The notes under the pieces: generated by a model
The model's database searches: none
Told to the model about the DNA's origin: nothing
Seen by the model: only the letters and a program-made list of their open reading frames with translations
Position numbers and translations under genes: made by a program
From: Symbiodinium microadriaticum
Taxonomy: Eukaryota > Sar > Dinophyceae > Suessiales > Symbiodiniaceae
Length of the DNA stretch: 64,000 nucleotides
NCBI GenBank assembly: GCA_001939145.1
Contig: LSRX01000048.1
Coordinates: forward strand, 898,808-962,807
Reading direction: 5' to 3'
In this document: positions 45,481 to 55,517 of the stretch, piece after piece
Layout of the letters: the number at the start of each line of letters is the position of its first letter
Position numbering within the stretch: the stretch's first letter is position 1

Positions 45481-47812
45481 CGTAACCCTAGAAGTTGGAG
45501 CTGTCTAGTGTTGCACAGCAGCATCACAGCCCTTGTCTAATGTCACCCGACCTGCGAGAAATGCCAGATTTTGTCGAGCCACAGGACCACGAAAGCAATG
45601 ACTGTCCAACAAGCCTAGCCATGCTATGGATGAACGAATTGCAACACCCTATATACCCTATTGTACCTCAGGAATCACAGTACATCGGGGATCCTAAGTG
45701 ATGCAAGATTTCCCCACCCCACCCATATGCACAGTAGCTGTCTGGTACTTCCATTTCTTCTGCTGCATCAAGACGCGTTTCCACACGCACGTGGAGCCTC
45801 AAGAAAAAGCGAACCAATGCTAAGTTTGGGAGCCGTAACGAACTTTCGGATCTAAGCCCAATTTTTGCATCAAAGAGAGAGCAAGAGAACGAGAGAGAGG
45901 AAGGGAGAGATCAGAAATGCAAGCGACAAAGGGAGCGTGCCTAGCCGAGACTGTGAATTATATACTGGCATGCCTCACCAAGACAACGCTAGCAGAACCG
46001 GTGCCTGGCTACTCGACTCAAGAATTCCGAGAAACCTCTCCCTCATGTGCCAAGGCCTCGTACCAGCCCTGGTCGCGAATCTGAGTGCAAGCAAAGGGAG
46101 TTAGGAGCGCTTTTGGGGGATTGCCACTACCGGGCCGAATTGGGCACGGCATCGATATAAAGCATCCAACAAGATCCGACACTCTGTACCGACCTCGCCC
46201 AAACCAGCATCCGAACGGAGCATGCGCTTAGCCTGCATGCTAATTCGAACCGCTTCTATGCTAGACAGGCATGAAACATGTGATTAATACCGTATATGGT
46301 ATCCACCCTGCTCCCAAAGTGGGCCTTTGAGAGCATTTGGACTTCAGGCATGTTTACTGATAACTAAGACTCTAAGCCTCTAAGCCCAATTGCATCAAGG
46401 AGACTGGCCAGACCGGATTCAGCGGAAAACAATAGCCCTCATCGGCACGATCCTGGAAGGATTGCGACTTGAGGACCCGCCCCCCTAGAAGGCCCAGGGC
46501 TTAAAGCACCTCTTCATCTCGGTTCTTTGAGCTGTGCTAAACTACGCATTGACGCAAGGACAACAAACAACAGCATCGTACTACAAGAACTCCTAAAAAG
46601 GTAAGGGTTGTGAACAGGAGCACAACAGCTTGTTCTGAAGCAACTTGAAGGATTGTCCTCGAAGCTCAAATTCGACGTTGCTTCACTTTATGGAAGTGTC
46701 TCGAAATTGGGCCACTGAGCGAAGGGAGTTTGCCTTCGAGACATTTTGTGCCGGATACGCTTGAGTTGAAACATGCCTTCACCCGTGCCTGCTTGCCTTT
46801 TGGGATTGTCCTTGGATTTTGAGGCCAGGCTCATCCCAAATAAAACCTATTGCCATGCCAGAGGACATCGTGAACCCTTCTGCCATTCCGGGCTTGCTGC
46901 CCTTCCCGTAGGCCCTAAATCCCAGAGGCTTCAACCAAAAATTCTCCGAACCAGTTGGGTATTCTGGAACGTAGCAAGAGCCCGGTCCATCAGGAACTTC
47001 CTCAGCTCAGCCTGCCGAAAAGGGTAGAATAGCACTAAGCGCTTGAGGCCTAGGGCTTGTTCTGTAGGGGTTGAGCAAACTCCAAAGTTGGAGTTCTGGG
47101 GCTTCAGGCTTGGAAACAACTTCGATCGATCGATCTCTGCAACTGCAAGGAGTTGTCCAAGCAAGGAACTTGTGAAAAGCACAGGAACGGCTTACGCTAT
47201 GATGCTACATATCCTACAAGATTCTTCTCATCTTGCAACGGTTATTCGAGACATGGAAGCAAGCAGAAAGAGCTGCCAAACACCGACATACATCAACCCT
47301 GGGCCTAAACTTCCTAAACCCTAACGGCAGCAGCCCAGCCTCTTTCAGCGGTCGCCAAGGCGGATCCTGCGTAGGAGCAAAAGCACTTTGAAGCATAAGG
47401 GCCGGAAGGTGGGTGCTGCCAGATCAATAGGTTTCAGGTTGTCAGGATTATGAGGGGCTTTGGAGCTCTGAGAGTTCTGGATTTGAAGGCAGAGGAGATT
47501 GGGCAATGGCAAACCGGAGTAGCTAAGGGAACCTGCTTCAAAAACGATAGGGTCAGCTTGGATCGCCAACGGTTTCTCCGCCCTGACATAGATCTGCACA
47601 GCGAGTCTTTGCCCATCTTAGTTCCGGTGCCATGCCACAAACAAACTCGCAACAAGAAGATGCGCGCAGCAGCTCTGCTCAATGGCCGCTAGAATGGAAG
47701 ACTAAGCCGGATTGTCGCAAATGCCGCCTGTGCAGTTCTCTCAAACGCTGCACAATCTCCGTGTCTGCTGCATGCACAGTTGTTGACGGTTGTTCAAGTA
47801 CTCCTGACCCAA
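45481..47812. other. No supported gene; purine tract at 45872-45912
   Basis: An AG-rich tract (AGAGAGAGCAAGAG, then GAGAGAGAGG) lies at 45872-45912. The stretch 46105-46770 has no open frame of note on either strand. Telomere-like CCTAAACCCTAACGG lies at 47309. Confidence 0.45.
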
Positions 47813-48452
47813 TCAATTCTTCCCATGCAAGAAGAATCTCATCTCCTGATAGCCGTCCCAGATGACCAGGAACTCATCATCCAGCTCCTTGCCCAAAGAC
47901 GGAATATGTACAGCGGCGGCCGGGGTGCAACAACAAACGACTTCTTCAACAAAGCTCTGCTTATACTGCGGCCGGCTTTTGCAGGCTTCTCATGTACAAA
48001 GTACGTGCTCGCATCGATCGGATAAGACTCTTGCACGAAGCGGTCGGTTGGAGGTTGGGGAGATTGAACTGCATCTTCCATGCTGCGAGATGTTTTGTGA
48101 AAGGTAGGTCGTTACGCGAGAACAGGGACTTCATGGCTTCGATCGTGCACCATGCGCTTTTGAGGCCGGCGATGGCCTTGTACACCAGGACTAGGCAGCT
48201 TTTTCTGACAGAGAGGAGAAGACATGACAGGCTTTCCAGGAACCCTCTTCCACCAAGGTCAACATCTCTCAGAGCTCTCAAATGCCGCGGCCCAGCGGAT
48301 CCCAAACCACAGCGATAAGCCATCGGAAGCTCTCTCAATAAAAGCCCCGCTCCGGAGCTCCTGCGGGAAGTAGAAATTGAAGCACTCTGCACCATGTCGG
48401 ATGGCTCCACAGGAGGCCGTCACTTTCACCACCTTTAGGACACAAGTTGAAG
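47813..48452 (-). CDS. Hypothetical gene, last exon plus upstream exon
   Basis: An upstream exon (about 48452-48361) reads VVKVTASCGAIRHGAECF then NFYFPQ. The last exon (47887-47813) reads ELDDEFLVIWDGYQEMRFF then LHGKN and a stop. Both are in phase 0, and the junctions share AGGAGCT (CAGGAGCT at the donor, AAGGAGCT at the acceptor), so joining them with a GA-AG intron gives a smooth FPQ-ELDDEF. The 473-nt interval also holds coding-like segments (GAFIERASDGLSLWFGIRW; LVYKAIAGLKSAWCTIEAM), so additional or alternative exons are possible. The 5' end is unknown and no family is assigned. Confidence 0.35.
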
Positions 48453-49000
48453 CTTTGCGCGAAGCACAAGCTTTCCTATAGGGAGCTTGGGTGACCGGTC
48501 CATCAAGCTGTAGGGACGCTTTTTCTGTCGAATGCCTGAGGGGTGGTCCAATACTCGACGCCTACCATCTGCAGATTTGATCGAGCACCCCGCAGCAAGA
48601 CCCTCCACGATATTCGGAGCTGTGCTGTGTCGGTCGGGCTCAGGGTTCAGGGTATATGTGGGGGACTACAGCGACACCAGTCAGCGACACCAAAACCTGT
48701 AATCAACGTCGCCACAAGAACTTGAACGACTAGAAGTGTCCGTCCAGCCAGCTACCGGACACATCGTCTGCAGGTTCCGCATAGATTTGAAGAATACTCA
48801 AGTCCTGCACTGCACTGCCCTGGTTCCCCGTTTTCACGGTCCTCAGAATTGGGGCTCGGGGCTTGGATAGGACCAGGCACCGCCACTGTGTGCAGCTGGG
48901 GTGCATCGCCGATGAGCCGAACAGAGGTGTCGTCACCAAAACCCAACTTTGGAATTTCCGGGTGAAAACCTCACGGTGTCACAGCATGAGGTTCATGTCT
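48453..49000. other. No supported gene
   Basis: Short frames only. Confidence 0.35.
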
Positions 49001-49390
49001 TCATGCTGTAGAAACTGCAGCCATGTCTGAAAACGGGCAGCAGAACACGCCAGATGGACATGCCAACATGTGTAGAACGGCATGGGGGCCTTTCTTGCTG
49101 GCTTCTTCTTTCAAGACCTCGCAGAAGGGATGCAGCAAATACAGTGCAGGGTGTCGTGGGGAGTGATCATTGCAAGATTTCCATGCGTACTCTGTGGCGC
49201 TTCTACCATTCTCCAAAATCCTCCAAGTGAACGATAGCACAGGGCTTCGAGGGCTGACTTGGTACTTGAGACCAGAGTTCGAAGACAATCCAACGTAGTC
49301 ACACAAGTGTCCTAGCGGTAGTAGCGATTTGCTATCAAGCCCGGGACGCTCGAATGAATAAATGTGCAGTGACGGAAGCAACATAAACAT
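49001..49390 (-). CDS. Hypothetical ORF
   Basis: A 129-codon frame starting with Met, with reasonable composition (LHIYSFERPGLDSKSLLPLG, SFTWRILENGRSATEYAWK, LLHPFCEVLKEEASKK). Codon bias is moderate. It could be one exon of the same gene as the 49.7-kb exon upstream. Cys residues in the last 25 codons are not in a recognisable pattern. Confidence 0.3.
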   Translation of the reverse strand: MFMLLPSLHIYSFERPGLDSKSLLPLGHLCDYVGLSSNSGLKYQVSPRSPVLSFTWRILENGRSATEYAWKSCNDHSPRHPALYLLHPFCEVLKEEASKKGPHAVLHMLACPSGVFCCPFSDMAAVSTA

Positions 49391-49696
49391 GTCATAGGCA
49401 AGTCTGCCTACATACTTCGGAGCATGATCTGCAAAACACCGGCGCAGCTACTTCGGTCGGTGTGCTTGCATGCATACACAGCATTGAAAGCAGCGAGCAG
49501 TTAGTTCCCTAGCAGCAGGGTAGCTCGCTGCGTAGCTCCTGAGTCTGTTGTTCCGTCATGCTGATGCACTCGCCATCTTCGTCATCTACAAGTAGCTAGT
49601 CAGATGGCCGAGATAGCCCTGCCAACTAGTTAGATACTAGTCAGTTAGTTAGTTCATTGCGTGGCTAGCTGATTCTTAAACGAAACACCGCCCGCA

Positions 49697-49889
49697 TCAA
49701 ACCCATATAGCAGCATCTCCGAGAAAGTGTCTGGCCTCCAGCCATCGTGACGTCCAGCCCTTCGAGGCTGGGAGTCCGATAATATCCGCCGTGTGCTCCA
49801 GGCACCACTGGAACATCTCCTGCGACCCAATGGATACTGGACATGAGACAGGCAAGAACCGCAAGCATGACACCGGTCATAGTGATCAA
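49697..49889 (-). CDS. Short exon; competing signal-peptide frame
   Basis: After a GTCGCAG acceptor, 49819-49697 encodes EMFQWCLEHTADIIGLPASK and GWTSRWLEARHFLGDA to a stop (41 codons including the stop) with strong G/C third-position bias. In another frame, a Met at 49889 gives a signal-peptide-like start (MITMTGVMLAVLACLM) that reads through the same bases with poorer codon use. I favour the first reading, in which the hydrophobic frame is intronic. Product unknown. Confidence 0.3.
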
Positions 49890-50227
49890 ACGAATTATAA
49901 ATTTAGCAGTATTAGACAGAAGACTGACCAGGAAATGCTTTCTCAGTAGAGATGGGACAGGATGTAAGGCAAAGTGCGAAGTGAAACCGGGGCTTTTGCC
50001 TTAGTGTGGATGTAACGCAGGTTGGTATGAACGCGAAGCCCAACAGCTAAGCCTTGATGTGGCCTAGATTGAGATGCGCCGAAGAAAATGGTGGGGTTGG
50101 GCTGGCTACCAAAATTTCGGCTCAACATGGCAGAACAAAACGCACAATGGTAGAGGCGAAAGCCGCTACACTAGTCACTGGAGGCAGTTGATTAATTAGT
50201 AATGGTTTGAAGCTGACCTCAGAAGGA

Positions 50228-50746
50228 TTAGTCTCGGAAGAGCCCTTCCTGCTGCTTCGGCGGCAAGGGATCATAGGCTACATTGGTGCTTCCAACCAGG
50301 AATGTGTCGAAGTCGCTGACGACCTTGTCAAAGCAAGCGATGTCAAAACAGCTGAAAGTGCCCGAACCCCAGAAGATGCAGATAAAGGCTGACGGCTGTT
50401 CATTGTCGTTTGACGCGCTTATAAGTTGTAAATCTAAGATTTGCACAACTTGTGTCGCAATTTGCGCACTCTGGGCTGCCCTGCCGGTAGCACATGCGCT
50501 TCCGCATAGGCCACAAGCAGCCCCAACGGGTTCATCGGGTCCGCAAGGTCGTACTGGTAAAGCACGACTTCCTGCAGGGACGCGCTCTTTCCTGGGGTCC
50601 CGGTTACATGGGATAGTGGGTTTAGCTAAGTACCTCAGATGCAAGCCCCAAAAATCCCACGTCAAGTTAGGGCGTCAATCGAAATCCACCATCGTTTGCC
50701 AAGAGTCTGGGCTGGTGTCTCCGCGCACTGCATGCAAATTCATATC
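50228..50746 (-). CDS. Small hypothetical gene, three 3' exons (104 aa seen)
   Basis: Exons 50746-50681, 50571-50447 and 50351-50228 sum to 315 nt and keep phase. The first (MNLHAVRGDTSPDSWQTM) follows a CTCAG acceptor that could be a trans-splice site, since its second codon is Met. The second reads VVLYQYDLADPMNPLGLLV and then AYAEAHVLP. The third reads FDKVVSDFDTFLVGSTNVAY and then DPLPPKQQEGLFRD and a stop. The first intron would be GA-AG (109 nt, containing GCCCTAAC) and the second GT-AG (95 nt). Composition is that of a small acidic soluble protein. Not recognised. Confidence 0.5.
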
Positions 50747-52294
50747 CTGAGGTGAGCAAAGCGCAGACAAGCTGTGTCCAGAATGCGGAAGCCGGCACGC
50801 CCTAAATGGCTTGACTCACGTATACGCGGACCTCTCAACACTTCGAACTGTCACGGTGCAAACTACTACAGCTCATGAGCACAAGCGTGCGTCGGGAAGT
50901 GTCGAACATACTTTAGCCTGCTGGACGAGAAAAGCAGGCCACAATTCGTGTGCAGCCACAGTGCCATAAACGCAGGCTCAGATTGCCTGCCGGTCTCCCA
51001 GCCTGATACACAGTGCTCAAGCATGTGCTACAGTCACAGAGAAGCGCGTAGATATGCACGATAGGCTTCTGCACATGCCATTATGAACCTGCAACTTCGG
51101 ATTCTGCACTCAAGACCCGCGATCTTCAGAATCTATTCAGGCTCGGAGCCTACCATGGGCGACAGATCGGGCTTCATGATGTAAGCCTGCACTCACGCCA
51201 AGCGAAGAAGCAAACCCATGCTTCGTGCATCGGTTAATGGCTACACAAAGCTATGGAATGCCAACACCCAACCCATTTTATAGCACTCGCACTCGAAGCT
51301 CAGGGCCCATGACAAGTTCAAGCACAAGCTCAGCCGCTCAGCAGATCAAGCATCTTCGCAGTACGGGAAGGGCTTTGCGCAAACCTTCATGTATGAAATT
51401 TGGCAGCTAACAACCCATGTTCTTGCAAGTGGACAACCTGCCATGCTCTCCATGCCTGGAAGCATAGTTGATGCCAAAACAATTAGCCGCAAGCTCGTAA
51501 ACCACGAACCGAAAAGGCACCCAAAGTGCACACTCTCACACGGTATGTCACGGTTTATCTGCAGCTGGCCTCCCTCATTAAAGGTTCGGGCACCTGGGCT
51601 GCCAAGCTGATCAAAGGCGGGAATGCGCAGCTTCGGCAAATGGAAGATGCTGAGCGCATGTTTGTTGCGATTGATTATCTTGTCCAGTTTGGACCCACGA
51701 GTCAAGTGTAGCTATAGTGTCGGTATGTGTCGGTGCTAGACTGATGTACCGCACCCGGTGTTTCAAGGGCCTTCTGTTCACTCGCATTGTCTTGCTGTCT
51801 CGCATCCACAGCCTACGGCCACGACCAAACAATACTACGAGCTAAGCACTGGAGTAATCAGCAAACACTTTAAGAAACAAGAGAAACCTACCATAAAGGG
51901 AATCTTGCACCTGAAGTCCTGCACAAGCCCTGCAAACTGAGGACCCTGAACATAGTGGTCTTCGGAAGTTCCTGTCGTGGAAAAGACTCCCGAATGCTCT
52001 GCCAAAGGCGAGTTCTTCGCTCCTGGGGCCCGGGCATCGAGCCCGAATGTTATCGGCTCCTTGGATGCCGTTAGGGCTTTGTGTCTTTCTTTTTTGCGCG
52101 GTTGGCAAGGTCTATATTGAGTTTAACTCGGTTTGAGGCTTTCCTCCGGCATTGCCAAATTGCTTCGCTCCGGTGACTATGTAGGAATTAGGGGTTCGGG
52201 TTCAGATGTAGAAGGTGTTGCTGATGAACCCGGAAACATTCAGTGGGTGACAGCTGGGTCCTCTTGCTCCAAGTCTAATGGGACATACGTAAGG
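50747..52294. other. No supported gene
   Basis: A plus-strand frame at 51526-51711 (AAKLIKGGNAQLRQMEDAER) looks protein-like for 35 codons, but a minus frame overlaps it and no borders fit. Confidence 0.35.
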
Positions 52295-52500
52295 CTAAGA
52301 TGCCTCCAAGACATGCACGCCCTCTGAAATGAAATGAACAGGGGCTCCAGATGCTTACAACAGCGACTCGCCAACCCGCTGAAGAAACATATCTCAGGTC
52401 CCCGAAAGCACGAAAGTCCCTGCGACAAAATCTTCACTGACCAGGATTCGTAGTCTGCGATGACCTTGATGGTCGGATCATCCATTCTCAGAAGCTTGGC
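52295..52500 (-). CDS. C-terminal exons of a hypothetical gene
   Basis: Exon 52500-52419 reads AKLLRMDDPTIKVIADYESW and then SVKILSQ. A GA-AG intron of 95 nt, with a strong TTTCATTTCAG acceptor, leads to exon 52323-52295, which gives EGVHVLEAS and a stop. The two exons total 111 nt and stay in frame. Upstream exons were not found. No family recognised. Confidence 0.4.
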
Positions 52501-53230
52501 CTCCGGAAACAGAAGTCATCATTCCGGTGGTTAGAGAAGTACTGCGGCGACGTCTTACTCTTGCAAGACCAGCGCGCTTCATGCTGTGGGGTTTGCCTGT
52601 TTGGCAATAGAGTCGTGATGGTTATGATCTAGAAATAGCAGCTTTAAAAGAAGTGGAAGATGCCACACATGGAATGCTCAAGACACCATTACCTGATCCA
52701 TTTCCTACTTGGTCGCAGGGAATACGTACCACTTGTGAATAATTTTAGTAGAACCAACCAATCAGTTTACAGGGAAGAAGCTTTCAATTGGAGCTGCCCC
52801 CATATGCATGTGGTAGCATGCCCTAGCAATGATGGGAGGGCCAGCATCAGCAGAGCAACTCCGTCCCGTTCTCTACTGTACGTGGCTGCAAGTGCCTCAT
52901 TCCAGATTTGGAAACCGCCGAAACTCCCAAACCATCCACACTTCATGAATGAAGCACTGCTGCCCCAAAGCACGGGTCAAGGGAGTTAGTTAGTAGTATA
53001 ATCGGGTTTGAATAAGTACCCTCATCGGGGCGCCTATCCTACTTCTAGCCGATTCTAGCCGTACATTTCACCGACTTTCCAATCCTTCTCAGCTCTCCCG
53101 GCCTCCTTGATGACCTTCGTCAGGGAGCCATATGCCTGCTCACGGGCTGCCTTGCTCCTGGGCACAACCACGGGATCAACTCGCCACTGGGGCAGGCATC
53201 AGAAGCTTTACTCCTGGGTCTTGGCGAGCT
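52501..53230. other. No supported gene
   Basis: Short frames in both directions only. Confidence 0.35.
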
Positions 53231-53704
53231 TTACTGTGATTCTATCGGAGAAATGTGTGCCAGTGCGAAGTCTTGATGCTCTTGTTTTGCAACAAGATAC
53301 CGTACTGCAAGGAGGAAAAAAAGCCCGAAGCTTGGTTTAAGTTGCTGAATCATGAGCCCGTCCTGTAGAAGATCTTGGTTCGCGTATCTTTCGGAGACTC
53401 CTGTCCAGTCGAATGCAGTCACAACACAGTGCAAAGTTGCGCGAATGAGCCCACTGTGCGTCCGGAGCAGCATCAACTCAACCAGCCTCCACATCCCACT
53501 TGTGCCTATTGTCGCCTTGGCATTCACAAGCAGAGATGCAAACAGGATCTGACACCGCGGCGCACACTCGAAATACGCAACTCTCAGTGCAGAGCTGATC
53601 TGAATGAACGGAACGAATCCAGATAATCGATTCTTCTTGGCGGACCTGAGCATTGTGTCAGCAATTACGAGCAATACGTCGCTGAAGTCCTGGATGTACT
53701 CCAC
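53231..53704 (-). CDS. Hypothetical protein, largely helical
   Basis: A 157-codon frame from Met at 53704 with consistent coding bias through about residue 125. Segments: MEYIQDFSDVLLVIADTMLR, GFVPFIQISSALRVAYFECA, MWRLVELMLLRTHSGLIRAT and AFDWTGVSERYANQDLLQD. The regular spacing of aliphatic residues suggests a helical protein, perhaps membrane-associated. The last 30 codons are less convincing, and a donor after the Leu-Leu-Gln is possible. Family not recognised. Confidence 0.45.
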   Translation of the reverse strand: MEYIQDFSDVLLVIADTMLRSAKKNRLSGFVPFIQISSALRVAYFECAPRCQILFASLLVNAKATIGTSGMWRLVELMLLRTHSGLIRATLHCVVTAFDWTGVSERYANQDLLQDGLMIQQLKPSFGLFFLLAVRYLVAKQEHQDFALAHISPIESQ

Positions 53705-54637
53705 TCATCGATTCCAAGGCCGTGCAGGAAAACACAACTCTGTAGCAACGTAGTTCCTACTCCGCAAACTGATTATGCTGCTGGGGAGAATATGGTATGC
53801 TTGCAACTTGTGACATGCCCTCTCAATCGCTTCTTGTCAAGAACTTGGGACTCGCGGGAACGGTGTAGACCCGACTAAGTGAGCAAACTTGCAAATGCTG
53901 GAACCCCAAAGAGACAAATCTGCAGCAGAACTTAAACTGCCGGGCTCCGCACTTGCCTTTGACATTCAAGCCCTTCCCCACGCCCACCTCAACAGATTTG
54001 GGTTGTGGAAGTCGGAGCTGTCAAATCGGTCTGCCATTCTGCCAACTGTAGGTACACAGCCCTGCCTTGCCAAGCATTTTGGCGATGGAATCGCGGCTGC
54101 AGGGTCTATACACCACGAACCACCTGGCAATGCGTGCTTGCTGCTGTCAGGATAACTACCTTTTCCGCCATGTTACCATACCAGGTGTTGTTGCTGAAAA
54201 GCTCGTTGATGGCCACAGCAGTTAATCGTTGACGGTGCCGGATTCCCTGAATCTTGCTCTTTCACGATCGCACCCCGGATGCCACGAAGTACTCTGCTTG
54301 TGATCAGTGTCAAACCTCTCACTATCTCTCTCTCTCTCTCACTCCGTATCCTGTCAGACTATATTATGACTACTCTAATTACTAAATTCATTAATCGCAG
54401 GTACTACTAGTACCAGCTGCTACAATGGTTCGGTGATGATCATCATCGTGTTTCCGTGCTTCGTCGCACCTGCTTTCGACGTCAGTCTCCGCAGAGCCGT
54501 CGACCCTGCTGCCACCCGGACCTCTTGAATCCTCGGCCATCCAGGAGAGCCGGTTCTTCTGAGAATCTGCACTGGTTCCGCGCTGCTGCGCGGATCTAGT
54601 CACGCTCTGTGTTCGACGAGGTTTTAGGGGCTCAGCT
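53705..54637. other. No supported gene; (CT)n at 54321-54342
   Basis: A short CT run and A/T-rich sequence lie at 54320-54400. Frames are short. Confidence 0.4.
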
Positions 54638-54909
54638 CTAGAAAGCAAGAACTGGAAGTGTGTAGGCCCAGGCCCCGGATTGGTAGAAGTCGGCGATGAG
54701 CTTCCGCGGGTCCGACTTGTATGCTTGGGCCTGCGCCAGGAGCCAGTGTGCTGGCTGGTGTATAGCTGTAGCTGATCAAAGCCGACAAAGTCCGTCCCTC
54801 CCGTCTCTGCTTGCACCGCTGTCCTTAAGCTCAACGAGCGGGCCCAATTTCTTCTCGAAGTCCTGGATCAAGGGTTGCAGGTGCGAGGACGGCGATGGTA
54901 GCAGCGAGA
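54638..54909 (-). CDS. C-terminal exons of a hypothetical gene
   Basis: Exon 54909-54815 reads HLQPLIQDFEKKLGPLVELK and DSG, then a GC-AG intron of 84 nt, then exon 54730-54638 with AQAYKSDPRKLIADFYQSGA, WAYTLPVLAF and a stop. Both joints are phase 0. A pyrimidine-rich stretch ending TACTAG precedes the first exon. Further upstream (about 55030-55080) a CTGCAG/GTGAGC donor suggests another exon, but I could not fix its frame. Unknown function. Confidence 0.45.
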
Positions 54910-55148
54910 CTAGTACCAAAGACAGCAATGATCAATGCCAGTGACCTGCACCCGAAATCGTAGCTAACTTTACCAGCTCAACATCCAACCCAAGCGAATT
55001 AATCTTTGACGGCTCCTCTCTGCTCACCTGCAGGACCTGTGCGCGCTGTGCGGGGATGCACCAGCTGCTCAACAAAGACAGAGCAAGGCAAAGAATACTC
55101 TCGGTATACGTAGTGGGGGGATGTAGTCGCCGCTGCTCAACTGGGACA

Positions 55149-55517
55149 CTACATGCCATAAACAAAATCAACTCTAACCGATGCCAGTCTTATGGCACCA
55201 TTGCCAGCGCTGCATACAAATTCCGTTACAGTTGAGAATAGGGCTGCAACTGCCGGTGGAGGTCTCACCAACACGAACCGGCGCCAAGACAAAACATCGA
55301 GCAGACCCAGCAGATCAGAATCAAGTGCGGGGCAAATCACAAGCGAACGCCAAAATACGAGAACAAGTGCCATCCTGTAGCGACGGCAAGCCCAGAATGC
55401 CGCACGCTTCTTGGAGCAAGATGTGATACAGCTGTGAAGCCGATCCAGGTCCGACTTCAAAGGTTGGAGGGATCGAGCACATTGACGAGCGCCGCGAGAC
55501 ATGATCCGATACATCAT
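55149..55517 (-). CDS. Hypothetical ORF with hydrophobic segments
   Basis: A 122-codon frame from Met-Met-Tyr: RARQ-type basic start, SDLDRLHSCITSCSKK, then hydrophobic MALVLVFWRSLVICPALD and PPPAVAALFSTVTEFVCSA. Codon bias is good, but an overlapping minus frame (PTFEVGPGSASQLYHILLQE) is also protein-like, so which one is real is undecided. Confidence 0.3.
   Translation of the reverse strand: MMYRIMSRGARQCARSLQPLKSDLDRLHSCITSCSKKRAAFWACRRYRMALVLVFWRSLVICPALDSDLLGLLDVLSWRRFVLVRPPPAVAALFSTVTEFVCSAGNGAIRLASVRVDFVYGM

Noticed and set aside
49820-49889. Signal-peptide exon at 49.9 kb
   Set aside because: Its frame has poorer codon use than the overlapping frame that begins at a clean acceptor, so the hydrophobic run is probably an intron 3' end.
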